Source: an uncultured Paracoccaceae bacterium
Lineage (GTDB): Bacteria > Pseudomonadota > Alphaproteobacteria > Rhodobacterales > Rhodobacteraceae
Reading direction: 5' to 3'
DNA length: 64,000 nucleotides
Assembly (NCBI GenBank): GCA_905182165.1
Contig: CAJJAK010000002.1
Span: 1-64,000, forward strand
Notes under the pieces: model-generated
Database searches by the model: none
What the model saw: only the letters and a program-made list of their open reading frames with translations
Told to the model about the DNA's origin: nothing
Translations under genes and position numbers: made by a program
Shown: positions 54,993 through 64,000 of the stretch, piece after piece
Numbering within the stretch: the stretch's first letter is position 1
Layout: every line of letters starts with the position of its first letter

Positions 54993-56384
54993 ATATTTAT
55001 ACCTTTACTAATTATAGCTTTTATTTCATCTACGTTATTTGGAACCTTTGTTAACCGCTCGGCTCTTTTAAACAAATCACTCATATTGTCTGGTAGTTTG
55101 GGGGGAAACTCCACAAGCACTCTTTACTGCATCAGGAAATTTGGCAGCTGCTGCAGTGGCCAAAATGATCATTGGAATATCTTGTTCTTTATTCTTTTCA
55201 AGGGCTACTTTTACACCTATCGCCGAATGTGGACATAAGAGCATTCCTGTATCTTGATAAATTGAATGAATGGTAGCACTAGTTTCTTCTTCAGACGACG
55301 TTCCACTCTCAAATACATCTTGCAACATTTTAGTTTCAACTGAGCTAAGCTCAAATTCTTTAGTTGATTTTAAACTATGCATTAATTCACAAACAAGCTC
55401 AGAGTTTTGACCATATATATCAAATAAAGCTCTTTCAAAATTTGAACTCACTTGAATATCCATTGATGGACTGATTGACGGTTTTACTTTTTCAATTTTA
55501 TAAATTCCACTTTCCAAAACACGGTGTAAAATATCATTCTGATTAGTAGCTATAATTAATTTTTCAATTGGTAAGCCCATCTTTTTAGCAACATAACCTG
55601 CAAAAATATCCCCAAAGTTGCCAGTCGGAACAGTAAAATTAACTTTATTCTTTGGTGCACCTAGAGATATTGCCGATGTAAAATAATATACGATTTGGGC
55701 CATCACCCTTGCCCAATTTATTGAATTAACACTCGCTAAATTTACTTCGTCTCGAAAATCAAGATCATTAAACATTTCTTTTAAAAGTGACTGGCAATCA
55801 TCAAAATTTCCATCAACTGCCAAAGCATTAACATTACTTTCAACAGCTGTAGTCATTTGACGACGCTGAACTTCCGAAACAGCGCCATCTGGGTACATGA
55901 TAAAAACCTCTACAGAATCAAGGCCTCGAAATGCCTCTATTGCTGCCGAACCGGTGTCACCAGAAGTAGCGCCCACAATAACAATCTTTTGAGATTTACG
56001 CTGCAGTGATAATTCAAACATTTGACCAATTAGTTGCATGGCCACGTCTTTAAACGCCAAAGTAGGCCCATGATAGAGTTCTAAAAGAAAGTTTTTTCCA
56101 CCTATATTTGTTAATGGGCAACGTTCTTCCTTACCAAATCCTCTGTACGCTTTATTAATTATTTCTTTAAATTCTTCATCACTAAAGGTCGATCCAATAA
56201 ATGGCTTCATGATTGTAAATGCTATTTCTTCATAAGAGCAGCTTGCCATCTCTATTATCGCTTTTTCGTTGAAAAATGGCCATTCTTTTGGAACGTAAAG
56301 TCCCCCATCCCGAGCAAGACCGGTCAACATTACATCTTCAAAGTTTAATTCGGGGGCAGAACCTCTTGTCGAAACGTATTTCAT
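54989..56384 (-). CDS. thrC: threonine synthase, extra C near the end
   Basis: Makes threonine from O-phosphohomoserine with PLP, the step after the hom pathway. MKYVSTRGSAPELNFEDVMLTGLARDGGLY start (56384), PLP-Lys in GPTLAFKDVAMQ, SGDTGSAAIEAF, and VPTGNFGDIFAGYVAKKMGLPI. The frame stops early at 55077 because of one extra C in a C-run near 55108; the correct frame reads LPDNMSDLFKRAERLTKVPNNVDEIKAII to a TGA overlapping the M16 start. About 464 residues, normal. Confidence 0.93.
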
Positions 56385-56403
56385 ATCCATCAACCTTACT
56401 AAA

Positions 56404-57081
56404 CTACAAATCTTTTTGGCGCTTGATACGCGATATCCAGTACGCTGTCATCCCCAACCATATAATACTCAAGGCAAACCAAGTGATAGCATATTGTAAA
56501 TGATTATTTGGGATCCCAGTTGTATTGATTGGCCAAGGTAAAACTTCAGTTGCACTAGGCTTAATTTCTCTTGCTACAATGAGTATTGGCTCTGTATTTA
56601 GATACTTAGACATCCATGGTAAATCTCTTGCAAACCACAAATTCTTCTTTAAATCTGGATCTGGTGTAAAAAATTCATCAATTTCATTTGGCCAAAGCAG
56701 ATTTCCTGTAACTTCAACGAAACCTAAAGTGCGATCTTTGTTCTTGTCACCTTCACGAATAAACCCTCTATCAATAAGAATTGATCTGTTCTTAGTTTTA
56801 AATTTTGCAATGACGCGATACCCGGGACCTATAGGAGGCCGGCTTGTCAAAACATGTACTTCATCTTTAAGTAATTCACCGGTTAACTTTACTGAAAGAT
56901 ACTGATGAGATTTAGGAGTAGCAAAATCAGGTAAATCAACTGGCGCAGCAGAAATCATTTTAGATATTTGGAATAACCTGGCTTCCTTCCATTGTAAGCG
57001 CTGAGTTTGCCAAACCCCTAAATAAACGAGAATTAAGGCTCCGAATAAACCAAATAATATAGGTGCTAGAAATTTCTTCAT
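56404..57081 (-). CDS. SURF1 family protein
   Basis: Assembly factor for cytochrome c oxidase, thought to help heme a insertion. There are 225 residues from MKKFLAPILFGLFGALILVYLGVWQTQRLQWK, a membrane helix with the conserved WQ.QR. The C-terminal helix ends NNHLQYAITWFALSIIWLGM. The frame is open 15 codons further but that part is not conserved. It follows ctaE. Confidence 0.92.
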   Translation of the reverse strand: MKKFLAPILFGLFGALILVYLGVWQTQRLQWKEARLFQISKMISAAPVDLPDFATPKSHQYLSVKLTGELLKDEVHVLTSRPPIGPGYRVIAKFKTKNRSILIDRGFIREGDKNKDRTLGFVEVTGNLLWPNEIDEFFTPDPDLKKNLWFARDLPWMSKYLNTEPILIVAREIKPSATEVLPWPINTTGIPNNHLQYAITWFALSIIWLGMTAYWISRIKRQKDL

Positions 57082-57175
57082 TCCAGCAATCCATAAACAA
57101 AAGGCGCGAGCAATACGCCGCGCCAATGTGAATAAATTAGAAAAAGGTATTTATTAATATACAATATTACCTACT

Positions 57176-57976
57176 TTAACCGCCCCAAATATAAATAGCG
57201 GCAAATAAAAATAACCAAACAACGTCAACAAAATGCCAATACCATGCCGCTGCTTCAAAACCAATATGTTGTGTTTGACTAAAGTGGCCTTTCATAGTTC
57301 GAAATAGGCAAACTAATAAAAAAATTGATCCAATTAAAACATGAAAGCCATGGAAGCCTGTAGCCATAAAAAAAGTAGCCCCATATATATTTCCTGAAAA
57401 CCCAAAAGCCGCATGACCATACTCATATGCCTGAAAAAAGGTAAATAAAGCTCCTAGTGCGACAGCAATTATTAGTCCATTAACTAAATCTTTACGATTA
57501 TTTTCGTGCACCAATGCATGGTGTGCCCAAGTAGCAGCACATCCAGAACACAAAAGTATTAAAGTATTAATTAGAGGAAAGTGCCATGGATCAAAAGTCT
57601 CAATGCCCGCAGGCGGCCAAATACCGTCTATCTTTGGACTATCTGGGCCCATTGGATAAAGCGCATGCTTAAAGAATGTCCAAAACCAAGCTACAAAAAA
57701 CATAACCTCAGAGAAAATAAACCAGCTCATGCCGTAACGTAAACCGATAACAACAACTGGTGTATGATCACCAACATGACTCTCAACGATCATCTGAGAC
57801 CACCAGGCCCACATAACATATAAGACCAAAACAAATCCTATAAGGAAAACAAATATTGTTATACTTTGCATCCACAAAACAGCACCAAAGAGCATTACAA
57901 ATGCACCCACTGCGCCTAGAAAAGGCAATATACTCGGATCAAGAATATGATAATCATGATTTTTTTCGTGTGCCAT
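57176..57976 (-). CDS. ctaE: cytochrome c oxidase subunit III
   Basis: Seven-helix subunit III of the aa3 oxidase, 266 residues, complete. [22 protein letters not shown] start behind [31 protein letters not shown]-type loop, [16 protein letters not shown] and [12 protein letters not shown] at the end. 99 bases upstream of the surf1 start. Confidence 0.97.
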   Translation of the reverse strand: MAHEKNHDYHILDPSILPFLGAVGAFVMLFGAVLWMQSITIFVFLIGFVLVLYVMWAWWSQMIVESHVGDHTPVVVIGLRYGMSWFIFSEVMFFVAWFWTFFKHALYPMGPDSPKIDGIWPPAGIETFDPWHFPLINTLILLCSGCAATWAHHALVHENNRKDLVNGLIIAVALGALFTFFQAYEYGHAAFGFSGNIYGATFFMATGFHGFHVLIGSIFLLVCLFRTMKGHFSQTQHIGFEAAAWYWHFVDVVWLFLFAAIYIWGG

Positions 57977-58009
57977 GGTAACTTTCCTTCTTACTTCAAA
58001 AGAATTATC

Positions 58010-58576
58010 TTATTCATCAGATAATTGAAATAGCGATACTTGCTCCTGCGGCAATTCGGTTCTGTGGAACGTGTACGATAATGTAATAGACTTAGCATAT
58101 TTTGCTTCTTTATCTTTTACTATCTCAGGGTCAATATAAAAACTCACAGGCATTTGAACTCTTTCACCTGGTTGTAAGACTTGCTCTTCAAAACAAAAGC
58201 AAGCGATTTTTGTAAAGTAACCACCCGCTGAGTAAGGAAAAACATTGAAGCTTGCCGTTCCAGCAATTGGATCAGAAGTTGGGTTATAAGCTTCATAAAA
58301 TGCCAAGCCAGTTTCACCAATTTTTAACGTTAACTCATGCTTGACAGGTTTGAAATTCCAAGGCATTCCACGTTCGGTGTTAGCATCAAATTTTATTAAA
58401 ATTGTTTGATCAAGAATTTCGGTGCTCTCAGATTGCGCAACCTGAGTAGTTCCACCAAATCCAGTAACTCTGCAAAACCAATCATAAAAAGGCACTGCTG
58501 CAAAGGATAAGGTTCCCATAAAGACCACTAGGGTTAATGCGCCTAAGACTGTCTTTTTATTTGAAGAATTACTCAT
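58010..58576 (-). CDS. ctaG: cytochrome c oxidase assembly protein CtaG/Cox11
   Basis: Delivers copper to the CuB site. From MSNSSNKKTVLG (58576) it has 188 residues: one N-terminal membrane helix, YDWFCRVTGFGGTTQ, and the copper-binding CFCFEEQVLQPGE. The frame is open 19 codons further, overlapping the small upstream gene; the internal ATG is the family start and overlaps that gene's stop (ATGAGTAA). Confidence 0.95.
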   Translation of the reverse strand: MSNSSNKKTVLGALTLVVFMGTLSFAAVPFYDWFCRVTGFGGTTQVAQSESTEILDQTILIKFDANTERGMPWNFKPVKHELTLKIGETGLAFYEAYNPTSDPIAGTASFNVFPYSAGGYFTKIACFCFEEQVLQPGERVQMPVSFYIDPEIVKDKEAKYAKSITLSYTFHRTELPQEQVSLFQLSDE

Positions 58577-58757
58577 CAGCAACTGGTGTGACGCTAATGC
58601 GATAGCTATGGTCAAAAGCCTCAAGCATTGCACCGTTACTCATTTTTACAACTGTTACGCCAAAGACGAGAACTACAAAGGACAAAAGTAAACATCCAAT
58701 TATAATATTAGATCGTTGCCTTTTTTTGTGCTGGGGGTGTAACTTTATTAATGCCAT
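58569..58757 (-). CDS. small membrane protein of the cta operon
   Basis: There are 62 residues from MALIKLHPQHKKRQRS, one membrane helix (IIIGCLLLSFVVLVFGVTVVK). Rhodobacterales carry a similar small protein between ctaB and ctaG, sometimes called CoxF-like; function unclear. Its stop overlaps the ctaG start by eight bases. Confidence 0.8.
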   Translation of the reverse strand: MALIKLHPQHKKRQRSNIIIGCLLLSFVVLVFGVTVVKMSNGAMLEAFDHSYRISVTPVADE

Positions 58758-58759
58758 AA

Positions 58760-58864
58760 TTAAATAAACACCAACCAATTAATAAATGAAAAATCTATAA
58801 TTTCATTGCCAATTATTGCTCCAATTTTTTCAGAAGATTGATGTAAAAATGTAACTAATTTCAT
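58760..58864 (-). pseudogene. possible fumarylacetoacetate-hydrolase-type N-terminal fragment
   Basis: A 34-codon open frame, MKLVTFLH...EKIGAIIGNEIIDFSF, behind GGAAAAATAA. The opening resembles FAH-family hydrolases, which start MKLVTF...GAL.GD.VVDL. The body is missing: the frame closes directly before the small cta gene. It occupies the place where the 3' end of ctaB should be. Confidence 0.45.
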
Positions 58865-58874
58865 TTTATTTTTC

Positions 58875-59034
58875 CTATTTTTTGTGATTTAGCAACTGCA
58901 TGATGGCATCAGTTGTTTTATTTATAATTTTATTATCATAGCCATTTTTTAATTGTTTTCTAATAGCGTGAAGTATAAGTACAATTATTTGCTCAACAAC
59001 AAATTCATCATAGCTAACTTTAAATATTTTAATT
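58875..59034 (-). other. unidentified AT-rich coding-like fragment
   Basis: Out of phase with ctaB, an open stretch reads KVSYDEFVVEQIIVLILHA then about 30 residues ending LLNHKK and TAG. I do not recognise it. It does not look like the missing hydrophobic C-terminus of CtaB. Confidence 0.35.
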
Positions 59035-59688
59035 TTAATACCTCTTTGTAACAGTTAACATTGGAACGCCTGCTTTTGCGTAATCGTTGTTCATAAAGAG
59101 TGCTAAGGCCCAAAAATGTGGAGGGGTCCACATAAAAATTAATGCAAACATGAGAACACTTTCAATTCCGATTCCTCCAGTCGCAACAACCCAGCCAATC
59201 ATTGGTGGGAATGCACCCGCAGCGCCACCAATTACAATATTTTGCGGAGTCCATCTTTTAAGCCACATTGTATAAATTACGGCGTAAAAGAAGATGGTAA
59301 AAGCGAGTAAAGCCGCTGACAAAAAATTAGCAGTGATCGCTAACATGCCTACAGAAAACACAGACAGCCACAAACCCAAGTTTCTTGCTTCAGACGGTGA
59401 CACTCTACCTCCAGGTATTGGCCTTTCAGAGGTTCTTTTCATAACTGCGTCTATATCGGCATCCCACCACATATTAAGTGCGCCAGAAGCACCCGCTCCA
59501 ATTGCAATAAATAAAATTGACGCAAATGCCAGAATTGGGTGCACACTATTAGGTGCAACAAATAATCCAACTGAAGCAGTAAATACGACCAATGACATAA
59601 CTCTTGGTTTTAGTAATGCAAAATAGTCGTCAAACTCTGCTTGGTTATGAATACTGTAATCAGTAGATGTAATAGATGCATCGGTCAT
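59035..59688 (-). CDS. ctaB: protoheme IX farnesyltransferase, lacking its C-terminal third
   Basis: Makes heme O for the oxidase. There are 217 residues against about 300-315 usually. The prenyl-binding motif [15 protein letters not shown] and second motif [12 protein letters not shown]...[13 protein letters not shown] are intact. It then ends KRY-stop, where relatives continue with three further membrane helices. The 280 bases that follow code for unrelated fragments, so this is replacement rather than a one-base shift. Start behind AAAGGACAG. It would likely be inactive as written. Confidence 0.88.
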   Translation of the reverse strand: MTDASITSTDYSIHNQAEFDDYFALLKPRVMSLVVFTASVGLFVAPNSVHPILAFASILFIAIGAGASGALNMWWDADIDAVMKRTSERPIPGGRVSPSEARNLGLWLSVFSVGMLAITANFLSAALLAFTIFFYAVIYTMWLKRWTPQNIVIGGAAGAFPPMIGWVVATGGIGIESVLMFALIFMWTPPHFWALALFMNNDYAKAGVPMLTVTKRY

Positions 59689-59731
59689 TTACTGTCCTTT
59701 ATCAAATTTAAACTCATTTGATCTTTAACTA

Positions 59732-60589
59732 TTAGTTAGAAGCAATATTTAAAGAGCGTGGTTTTCCTGCATATTCAATTATTGCATTATCTAACCACTC
59801 CTCATACTCAGCCATAGTTACTGCTCTGACCGTTATCGGCATGTATGCATGATTTTTACCACAAAGCTCTGAACATTGCCCAAAATAGATACCTTCTTGT
59901 CCTTCATCTACATTGAACCATAATTCTGTTATTCTTCCAGGAACTGCATCCTGCTTTACGCCAAATGCTGGTATAGTCCACGCATGTATTACATCAGCAC
60001 CAGTAACTCGAACCACTATATTTTTCCCAGTTGGAATTACCACTGAAGTGTCCGTAGCCAATAGATATTCATCTGGACTATATCCATAATCAGCAAGTTC
60101 GTCTTTTTCTAACAAAAATCCGTCAAAACCAAATTCGTGTTCAGGATATTCGTGAGTCCAATACCATTGATTCCCAGTTGCTTTTATTGTGACATCGGCA
60201 ATTGGAATTTCTTGCTGCTTAAATAGAATGGGGACTGAAAAAGCGCCTATAACAAGAAGGATCACGATTGGTATAATAGTCCAAAGAATCTCCACTGTTG
60301 AGTTGTGAGTAAATGTGGCTGGATTTGGATTCCTTTTTTTGTTGTATCGGTATGCTGCCCACAATAATAATATCGTTACGAACAGACTAATCGCTATTAT
60401 TATAATATTAACCATGCCATCAAGCCACTGAAGATCTCTCGCTAGTTCTGTTACAGCTGGTTGAAAACCCATACCCCCTGGAATTGGTTTACCAATAGAT
60501 TTTAAACCATCCGCGTTAGCAAAAGAAAACAAGCTAGTTGCACCCAATATTAATTTCGTTAAAATAATTAATCGCATACTTTTTTTCAT
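59732..60589 (-). CDS. ctaC: cytochrome c oxidase subunit II
   Basis: Receives electrons from cytochrome c at CuA. There are 285 residues: signal peptide (to about FANADG), two membrane helices, then the cupredoxin domain with [33 protein letters not shown] and the CuA loop [16 protein letters not shown]. Complete. AGGA precedes the ATG. First gene of the minus-strand cta operon; divergent from tldD. Confidence 0.97.
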   Translation of the reverse strand: MKKSMRLIILTKLILGATSLFSFANADGLKSIGKPIPGGMGFQPAVTELARDLQWLDGMVNIIIIAISLFVTILLLWAAYRYNKKRNPNPATFTHNSTVEILWTIIPIVILLVIGAFSVPILFKQQEIPIADVTIKATGNQWYWTHEYPEHEFGFDGFLLEKDELADYGYSPDEYLLATDTSVVIPTGKNIVVRVTGADVIHAWTIPAFGVKQDAVPGRITELWFNVDEGQEGIYFGQCSELCGKNHAYMPITVRAVTMAEYEEWLDNAIIEYAGKPRSLNIASN

Positions 60590-60757
60590 TCTAAAAATCC
60601 TGGCTTAAGTGCCATCCCATTAAAGCGTTAGATTCTTTATGAAAGAACCAATTGATGTTGGCGAGAAACCATATTATTGCACCAATAACAAGTTTTCCCT
60701 TTGCGGCATTGCGACGCTTGCAACTAACTTACTGTAATAGATGGAGCATATTTCAAT

Positions 60758-62194
60758 ATGACAAGCATTTCAGACGAAAATGTCGCACCATTTAAACCCT
60801 TTGAGGAATATATAGAACAAAGCAAAGCTCTTCAAATATTAAGGAATCTTACAAAAGGTGCCGATGATGGAGAAATTTATTTTGAAAGGAACAGTACTGA
60901 AGTATTAGTTTTCGACAATAACAACTTGAAAACAGCAAGTTTTAATGCAGCAGAAGGGTTTGGAATTAGAACTGTATTAGAAGAAAGCACAGGGTACGCA
61001 CATTCAACAGAGATATCTGAAAAAGCACTTTTGAGAGCGGCAAAAAGTGCAAAAATTGCTTCCCAACAAGGGGGTGGTAAATTAGCTATTCCTCCACAAA
61101 AAACAAATAATTATCAATACGATCAAATAGATCCTGTTTCAGAAGTAACTTTTGGTTCAAAAGTAAATATCTTAAAAGAGATAAATGAATATGCGCGATC
61201 ATTGGATGAGCGGGTATTTCAAGTAAGTATTTCAATAGCGGCTTCTCTTCAGGAAATTGAAATTCTAAGACCTGAAGGCTTTTCTGTCAAAGATGTTAGG
61301 CCAATGACCAGATTAAACATATCAATAATCGTAGAAAAAGATGGCAGGCGGGAGACCGGAACTGCTGGTGGTGGTGGTCGATCCAGTATTAAGCCACTTC
61401 TTGAAAGTTCCCATTGGAAAGAAACAGCTAAAGAAGCACTTCGTATCGCTCTTGTAAATCTAAACGCTATTCCAGCACCAGCAGGTATAATGGATATCGT
61501 TCTTGGCCCAGGATGGCCAGGAATTCTACTCCATGAGGCAATTGGACATGGTTTAGAAGGTGATTTCAATAGAAAGGGTACATCAGCGTTTTCCAATTTA
61601 ATGGGCAAACAAATCGCTGCCAAAGGTGTAACAGTCTTAGACGATGGAACTATGAAGAACAGAAGGGGATCTGTGACTTTTGATGACGAAGGAACTCCAT
61701 CCGCTAGGAATGTATTAATTGAAGATGGGAAATTAGTCTCTTACATGCAGGATCGCCAGAATGCACGATTAATGAATGTAAAACCTACAGGGAACGGACG
61801 GCGTGAAAGTTATGCTCACGCACCAATGCCTCGAATGACAAATACTTTTATGCTCAGTGGCACAGATAATCCTCAGTCATTTCTAAATGATTTAAAAACT
61901 GGGATTTGGGCCACTGGATTCGGTGGTGGACAGGTTGATATTACAAATGGTAAATTTGTTTTTAGCTGTACAGAAGCTTACATGGTGGAAAATGGTAAGA
62001 TCGGAGCTCCAATCAAAGGAGCTACATTAATTGGAGACGGTGCAACTGCTCTTAAACAAATTCGCGGCGTCGGAAACGACATGGAGATGGATCCTGGAAT
62101 GGGCAACTGTGGAAAACAAGGACAGTGGGTGCCAGTCGGAGTGGGCCAGCCAAGTTTACTAATTGGAGGATTAACAATAGGTGGCAGTGCCTAG
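60758..62194 (+). CDS. tldD: metalloprotease TldD
   Basis: TldD/TldE zinc protease subunit. There are 478 residues; zinc motif HEAIGHGLEGD with the later Cys in FSCTEAYMVENGKIGAPIKG. Other family marks are GEIYFERN near the start and GGLTIGGSA at the end. GGAG sits nine bases before the ATG. Complete, and beside ctaC as in Rhodobacterales. Ends two bases from the convergent ligC. Confidence 0.95.
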   Translation: MTSISDENVAPFKPFEEYIEQSKALQILRNLTKGADDGEIYFERNSTEVLVFDNNNLKTASFNAAEGFGIRTVLEESTGYAHSTEISEKALLRAAKSAKIASQQGGGKLAIPPQKTNNYQYDQIDPVSEVTFGSKVNILKEINEYARSLDERVFQVSISIAASLQEIEILRPEGFSVKDVRPMTRLNISIIVEKDGRRETGTAGGGGRSSIKPLLESSHWKETAKEALRIALVNLNAIPAPAGIMDIVLGPGWPGILLHEAIGHGLEGDFNRKGTSAFSNLMGKQIAAKGVTVLDDGTMKNRRGSVTFDDEGTPSARNVLIEDGKLVSYMQDRQNARLMNVKPTGNGRRESYAHAPMPRMTNTFMLSGTDNPQSFLNDLKTGIWATGFGGGQVDITNGKFVFSCTEAYMVENGKIGAPIKGATLIGDGATALKQIRGVGNDMEMDPGMGNCGKQGQWVPVGVGQPSLLIGGLTIGGSA

Positions 62195-62196
62195 TA

Positions 62197-63144
62197 TTAC
62201 CTGTTCAATTTCTGTTCAATTTGATGAAGAACTTCCATTGCAGCCAATCCCTGAGCAAACGAACTATTTGGCTCTCTTTTCTCCTTAATAGCCGAAAAAA
62301 ACTCTCGATCTATTAACTCAATACCATTGTTAGACGCAGCAACATTACTTAAATCAATTGGGTTTTCTCGTCCATCTACCAAGTCATCATAGCGTGCAAT
62401 GTATGTTGCAGTATCACCAATGTACCTAAAGAAAGTACCTAAAGGACCATCATTGTTAAACGACAGTGATAAAGTACACAGTGCACCAGATGGTGATTTT
62501 AGTCCGATTGTCATATCCATAGCTATGCCTAAGTCTGGATGAATCGGGCCTTGCATACCAAATACTTCAGTGGGCACTTCACCAGTTTGATAAATAAACA
62601 AGTCAACTGTATGACAAGCATGATGCCAGAGCAAATGATCAGTCCAACTCCGTGGATTTCCCAAGGCATTTATATTTGTTCTTCGAAAAAAATAAGTCTG
62701 AACATCCAATTGTTGGATCTTAAACTCTTTTGAAATAATTTTATTATGCACATACTGATGAGAGGGATTGAAACGGCGCACATGACCCACCATTCCAACA
62801 ACACCTGTTTCTTTCTGAAGGTTCACCAAACTTCGAGCATCTTCAATATTATCTGACATCGGAATTTCACACATTACATGTTTACCCGCTATCATACACT
62901 TTCGAGATTGATCAGCATGCATTTGCGTTGGTGTGGAAAGAATTACAGCCTCAACATCAGGGTGAGATAAGCTCTCATTCAAATCTGTTGTATAATGCTC
63001 AATTCCTCGCTCTTTTGCCAGAGCCTCAATACTTTCAGTAGTACGCCCCACAACCGATACAACCTCAACACCATTTATATTCTTCAAGGCATTAAGATGC
63101 TTAACTCCAAATGCTCCAGCAGCACCTGCAACAGCAACTTTCAT
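62197..63144 (-). CDS. ligC: 4-carboxy-2-hydroxymuconate-6-semialdehyde dehydrogenase
   Basis: Gfo/Idh/MocA-fold NADP enzyme of the protocatechuate 4,5-cleavage route. There are 315 residues: GAAGAFGVKHLNALK binding loop, STPTQMHADQSRKCMIAGKHVMCEIP and the strongly LigC-like RRFNPSHQYVHNKI, DVQTYFFRR and SWTDHLLWHHACHTVDLF. The start overlaps the ligB stop (ATGA). With ligB it takes protocatechuate to 2-pyrone-4,6-dicarboxylate. Confidence 0.9.
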   Translation of the reverse strand: MKVAVAGAAGAFGVKHLNALKNINGVEVVSVVGRTTESIEALAKERGIEHYTTDLNESLSHPDVEAVILSTPTQMHADQSRKCMIAGKHVMCEIPMSDNIEDARSLVNLQKETGVVGMVGHVRRFNPSHQYVHNKIISKEFKIQQLDVQTYFFRRTNINALGNPRSWTDHLLWHHACHTVDLFIYQTGEVPTEVFGMQGPIHPDLGIAMDMTIGLKSPSGALCTLSLSFNNDGPLGTFFRYIGDTATYIARYDDLVDGRENPIDLSNVAASNNGIELIDREFFSAIKEKREPNSSFAQGLAAMEVLHQIEQKLNR

Positions 63145-63983
63145 GATGCTCTCTCTTCAAAACATATCAGCCCTGCGCCGGTATTAGAAACTGGTTTGTG
63201 ATAATGACGATAAACCTCAACTGGATCCTCCAACGCACCTCTCATGATCAACCACATAATAAGTTCAATGCCCTCTGATCCAGCCTCTCGCAGATATTCT
63301 GTATGCCCAATTCCTGAAAGGATCTCTGGTTTACTCTGAAGGTTATCAAGAAACATTTGATCAAATTCCGAATTTATCAAACCAGCCCGCTCACCCTGAA
63401 GTTGATGGCTCATCCCCCCTGTTCCAAAAATAGCCACCTTTAAATCTTCTGGATAGCTTTCTACAGCTTTTTTGAGCGCCTTACCAAGATTGAAACATCG
63501 ATTACCAGTTGGTTGAGGATATTTAATTACATTTACACAAAGTGGGATAACTTTGCATGGCCATTCAGTTGGCTTACCATACATTACTGTCAGTGGCACT
63601 GTTAACCCATGATCAACGTTCATTTCATTCGCTATAGCAATATCAAATTCATCAAAAATCAAGCTTTCACTTATGTGACTTGAAAAATCAGCATGTCCGT
63701 GAACATAGGGGACTTTTCGCGGCCCATATCCTTCATCTGCAGGCGCATATCCATCAGCAACTCCAAGTACAAATGTGTTAATTAATTCAACCGAAAAAGC
63801 ACTTGCGTGATCATTATAAACTAAAATTACAACATCAGGTTTGATTTTTTTTATCCATTCAAAATAACTATCATAACCGTCAAATAGAGGCTTAAAATAG
63901 TCATTCCTATCTTTACCATTATCAGAAGCCGCTCCTATTGTTGGCACATGGCTTGTCCCTACTCCAGCTACTATTTTAGCCAT
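63141..63983 (-). CDS. ligB: protocatechuate 4,5-dioxygenase beta subunit
   Basis: Extradiol ring-cleavage dioxygenase (LigB fold), 280 residues. VAGVGTSHVPTIGAA has the first iron His, VYNDHAS and VHGHADFSSH are also present, with NVDHGLTVPLTVMYG and GTGGMSHQLQGERAG later. Complete, behind AAAGGA. The alpha subunit LigA is not downstream and would have to lie beyond the window's end or be absent. A related single-subunit gallate-type dioxygenase is possible but the size fits LigB. Confidence 0.88.
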   Translation of the reverse strand: MAKIVAGVGTSHVPTIGAASDNGKDRNDYFKPLFDGYDSYFEWIKKIKPDVVILVYNDHASAFSVELINTFVLGVADGYAPADEGYGPRKVPYVHGHADFSSHISESLIFDEFDIAIANEMNVDHGLTVPLTVMYGKPTEWPCKVIPLCVNVIKYPQPTGNRCFNLGKALKKAVESYPEDLKVAIFGTGGMSHQLQGERAGLINSEFDQMFLDNLQSKPEILSGIGHTEYLREAGSEGIELIMWLIMRGALEDPVEVYRHYHKPVSNTGAGLICFEERAS

Positions 63984-64000
63984 TTAAATTTTCCTTTATT

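Overview
The window looks like chromosomal DNA of an AT-rich alphaproteobacterium of the Rhodobacterales/Roseobacter type. That is inferred from protein similarity remembered from the families (EF-G, RpoB/RpoC, CtaC-CtaG, homoserine dehydrogenase) and from gene orders typical of that group: hom-glpX-recJ; thrC-M16 peptidase-GNAT; and surf1/ctaE/ctaG/small cox gene/ctaB/ctaC next to tldD. No database search was possible, so the genus is left open.

Layout. 1-17 kb (minus strand) is the informational core: str operon (rpsL, rpsG, fusA, tuf) running into rpsJ, then rpoC, rpoB, rplL, rplJ, rplA, rplK, nusG, secE. 17-20.4 kb holds an unknown protein, two envelope glycosyltransferase-type genes (one broken) and a DUF2147 protein. 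20.5-27 kb (plus strand) holds hom, glpX, recJ, tRNA-Glu, a glutathione-dependent formaldehyde dehydrogenase and an MBL-fold hydrolase. 27-35.5 kb (minus) holds an amidase and an operon resembling gamma-butyrobetaine/carnitine breakdown (ADP-forming acyl-CoA synthetase, acyl-CoA dehydrogenase, BKACE, L-carnitine dehydrogenase, enoyl-CoA hydratase) with a luciferase-like monooxygenase and an aldehyde dehydrogenase. 37-41 kb (plus, divergent) holds RidA, an alpha/beta hydrolase, a CaiB-type CoA-transferase, a flavin reductase and an AA_synth (DUF1185) protein. Together these look like one divergent catabolic locus with a two-component flavin monooxygenase. 41-49 kb is accessory: a TPR protein, a PLP C-S lyase-type enzyme, a formylglycine-generating enzyme beside its likely sulfatase client, gene debris, a GMC oxidoreductase and a mosaic tRNA-Gln. 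49-51 kb is a tungstate ABC transporter. 51-64 kb holds apt, an FAD-linked oxidase, GNAT, M16 peptidase, thrC, the cytochrome c oxidase cluster, tldD and protocatechuate 4,5-cleavage genes (ligB, ligC).

A striking feature is the damage. Many genes, including tuf, fusA, rpoC and rplK, carry one-base indels, while long genes such as rpoB are intact; this pattern fits consensus error better than biology. Several other breaks are not one-base events: a leucyl-aminopeptidase fragment joined between carnitine dehydrogenase and BKACE, a ctaB gene losing its 3' third to unrelated fragments, fragments of an epoxide hydrolase and an SDR around a sulfatase, and a tRNA-Gln whose 5' acceptor strand matches a different tRNA remnant. 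These may be real rearrangement scars or assembly chimeras and are listed separately.
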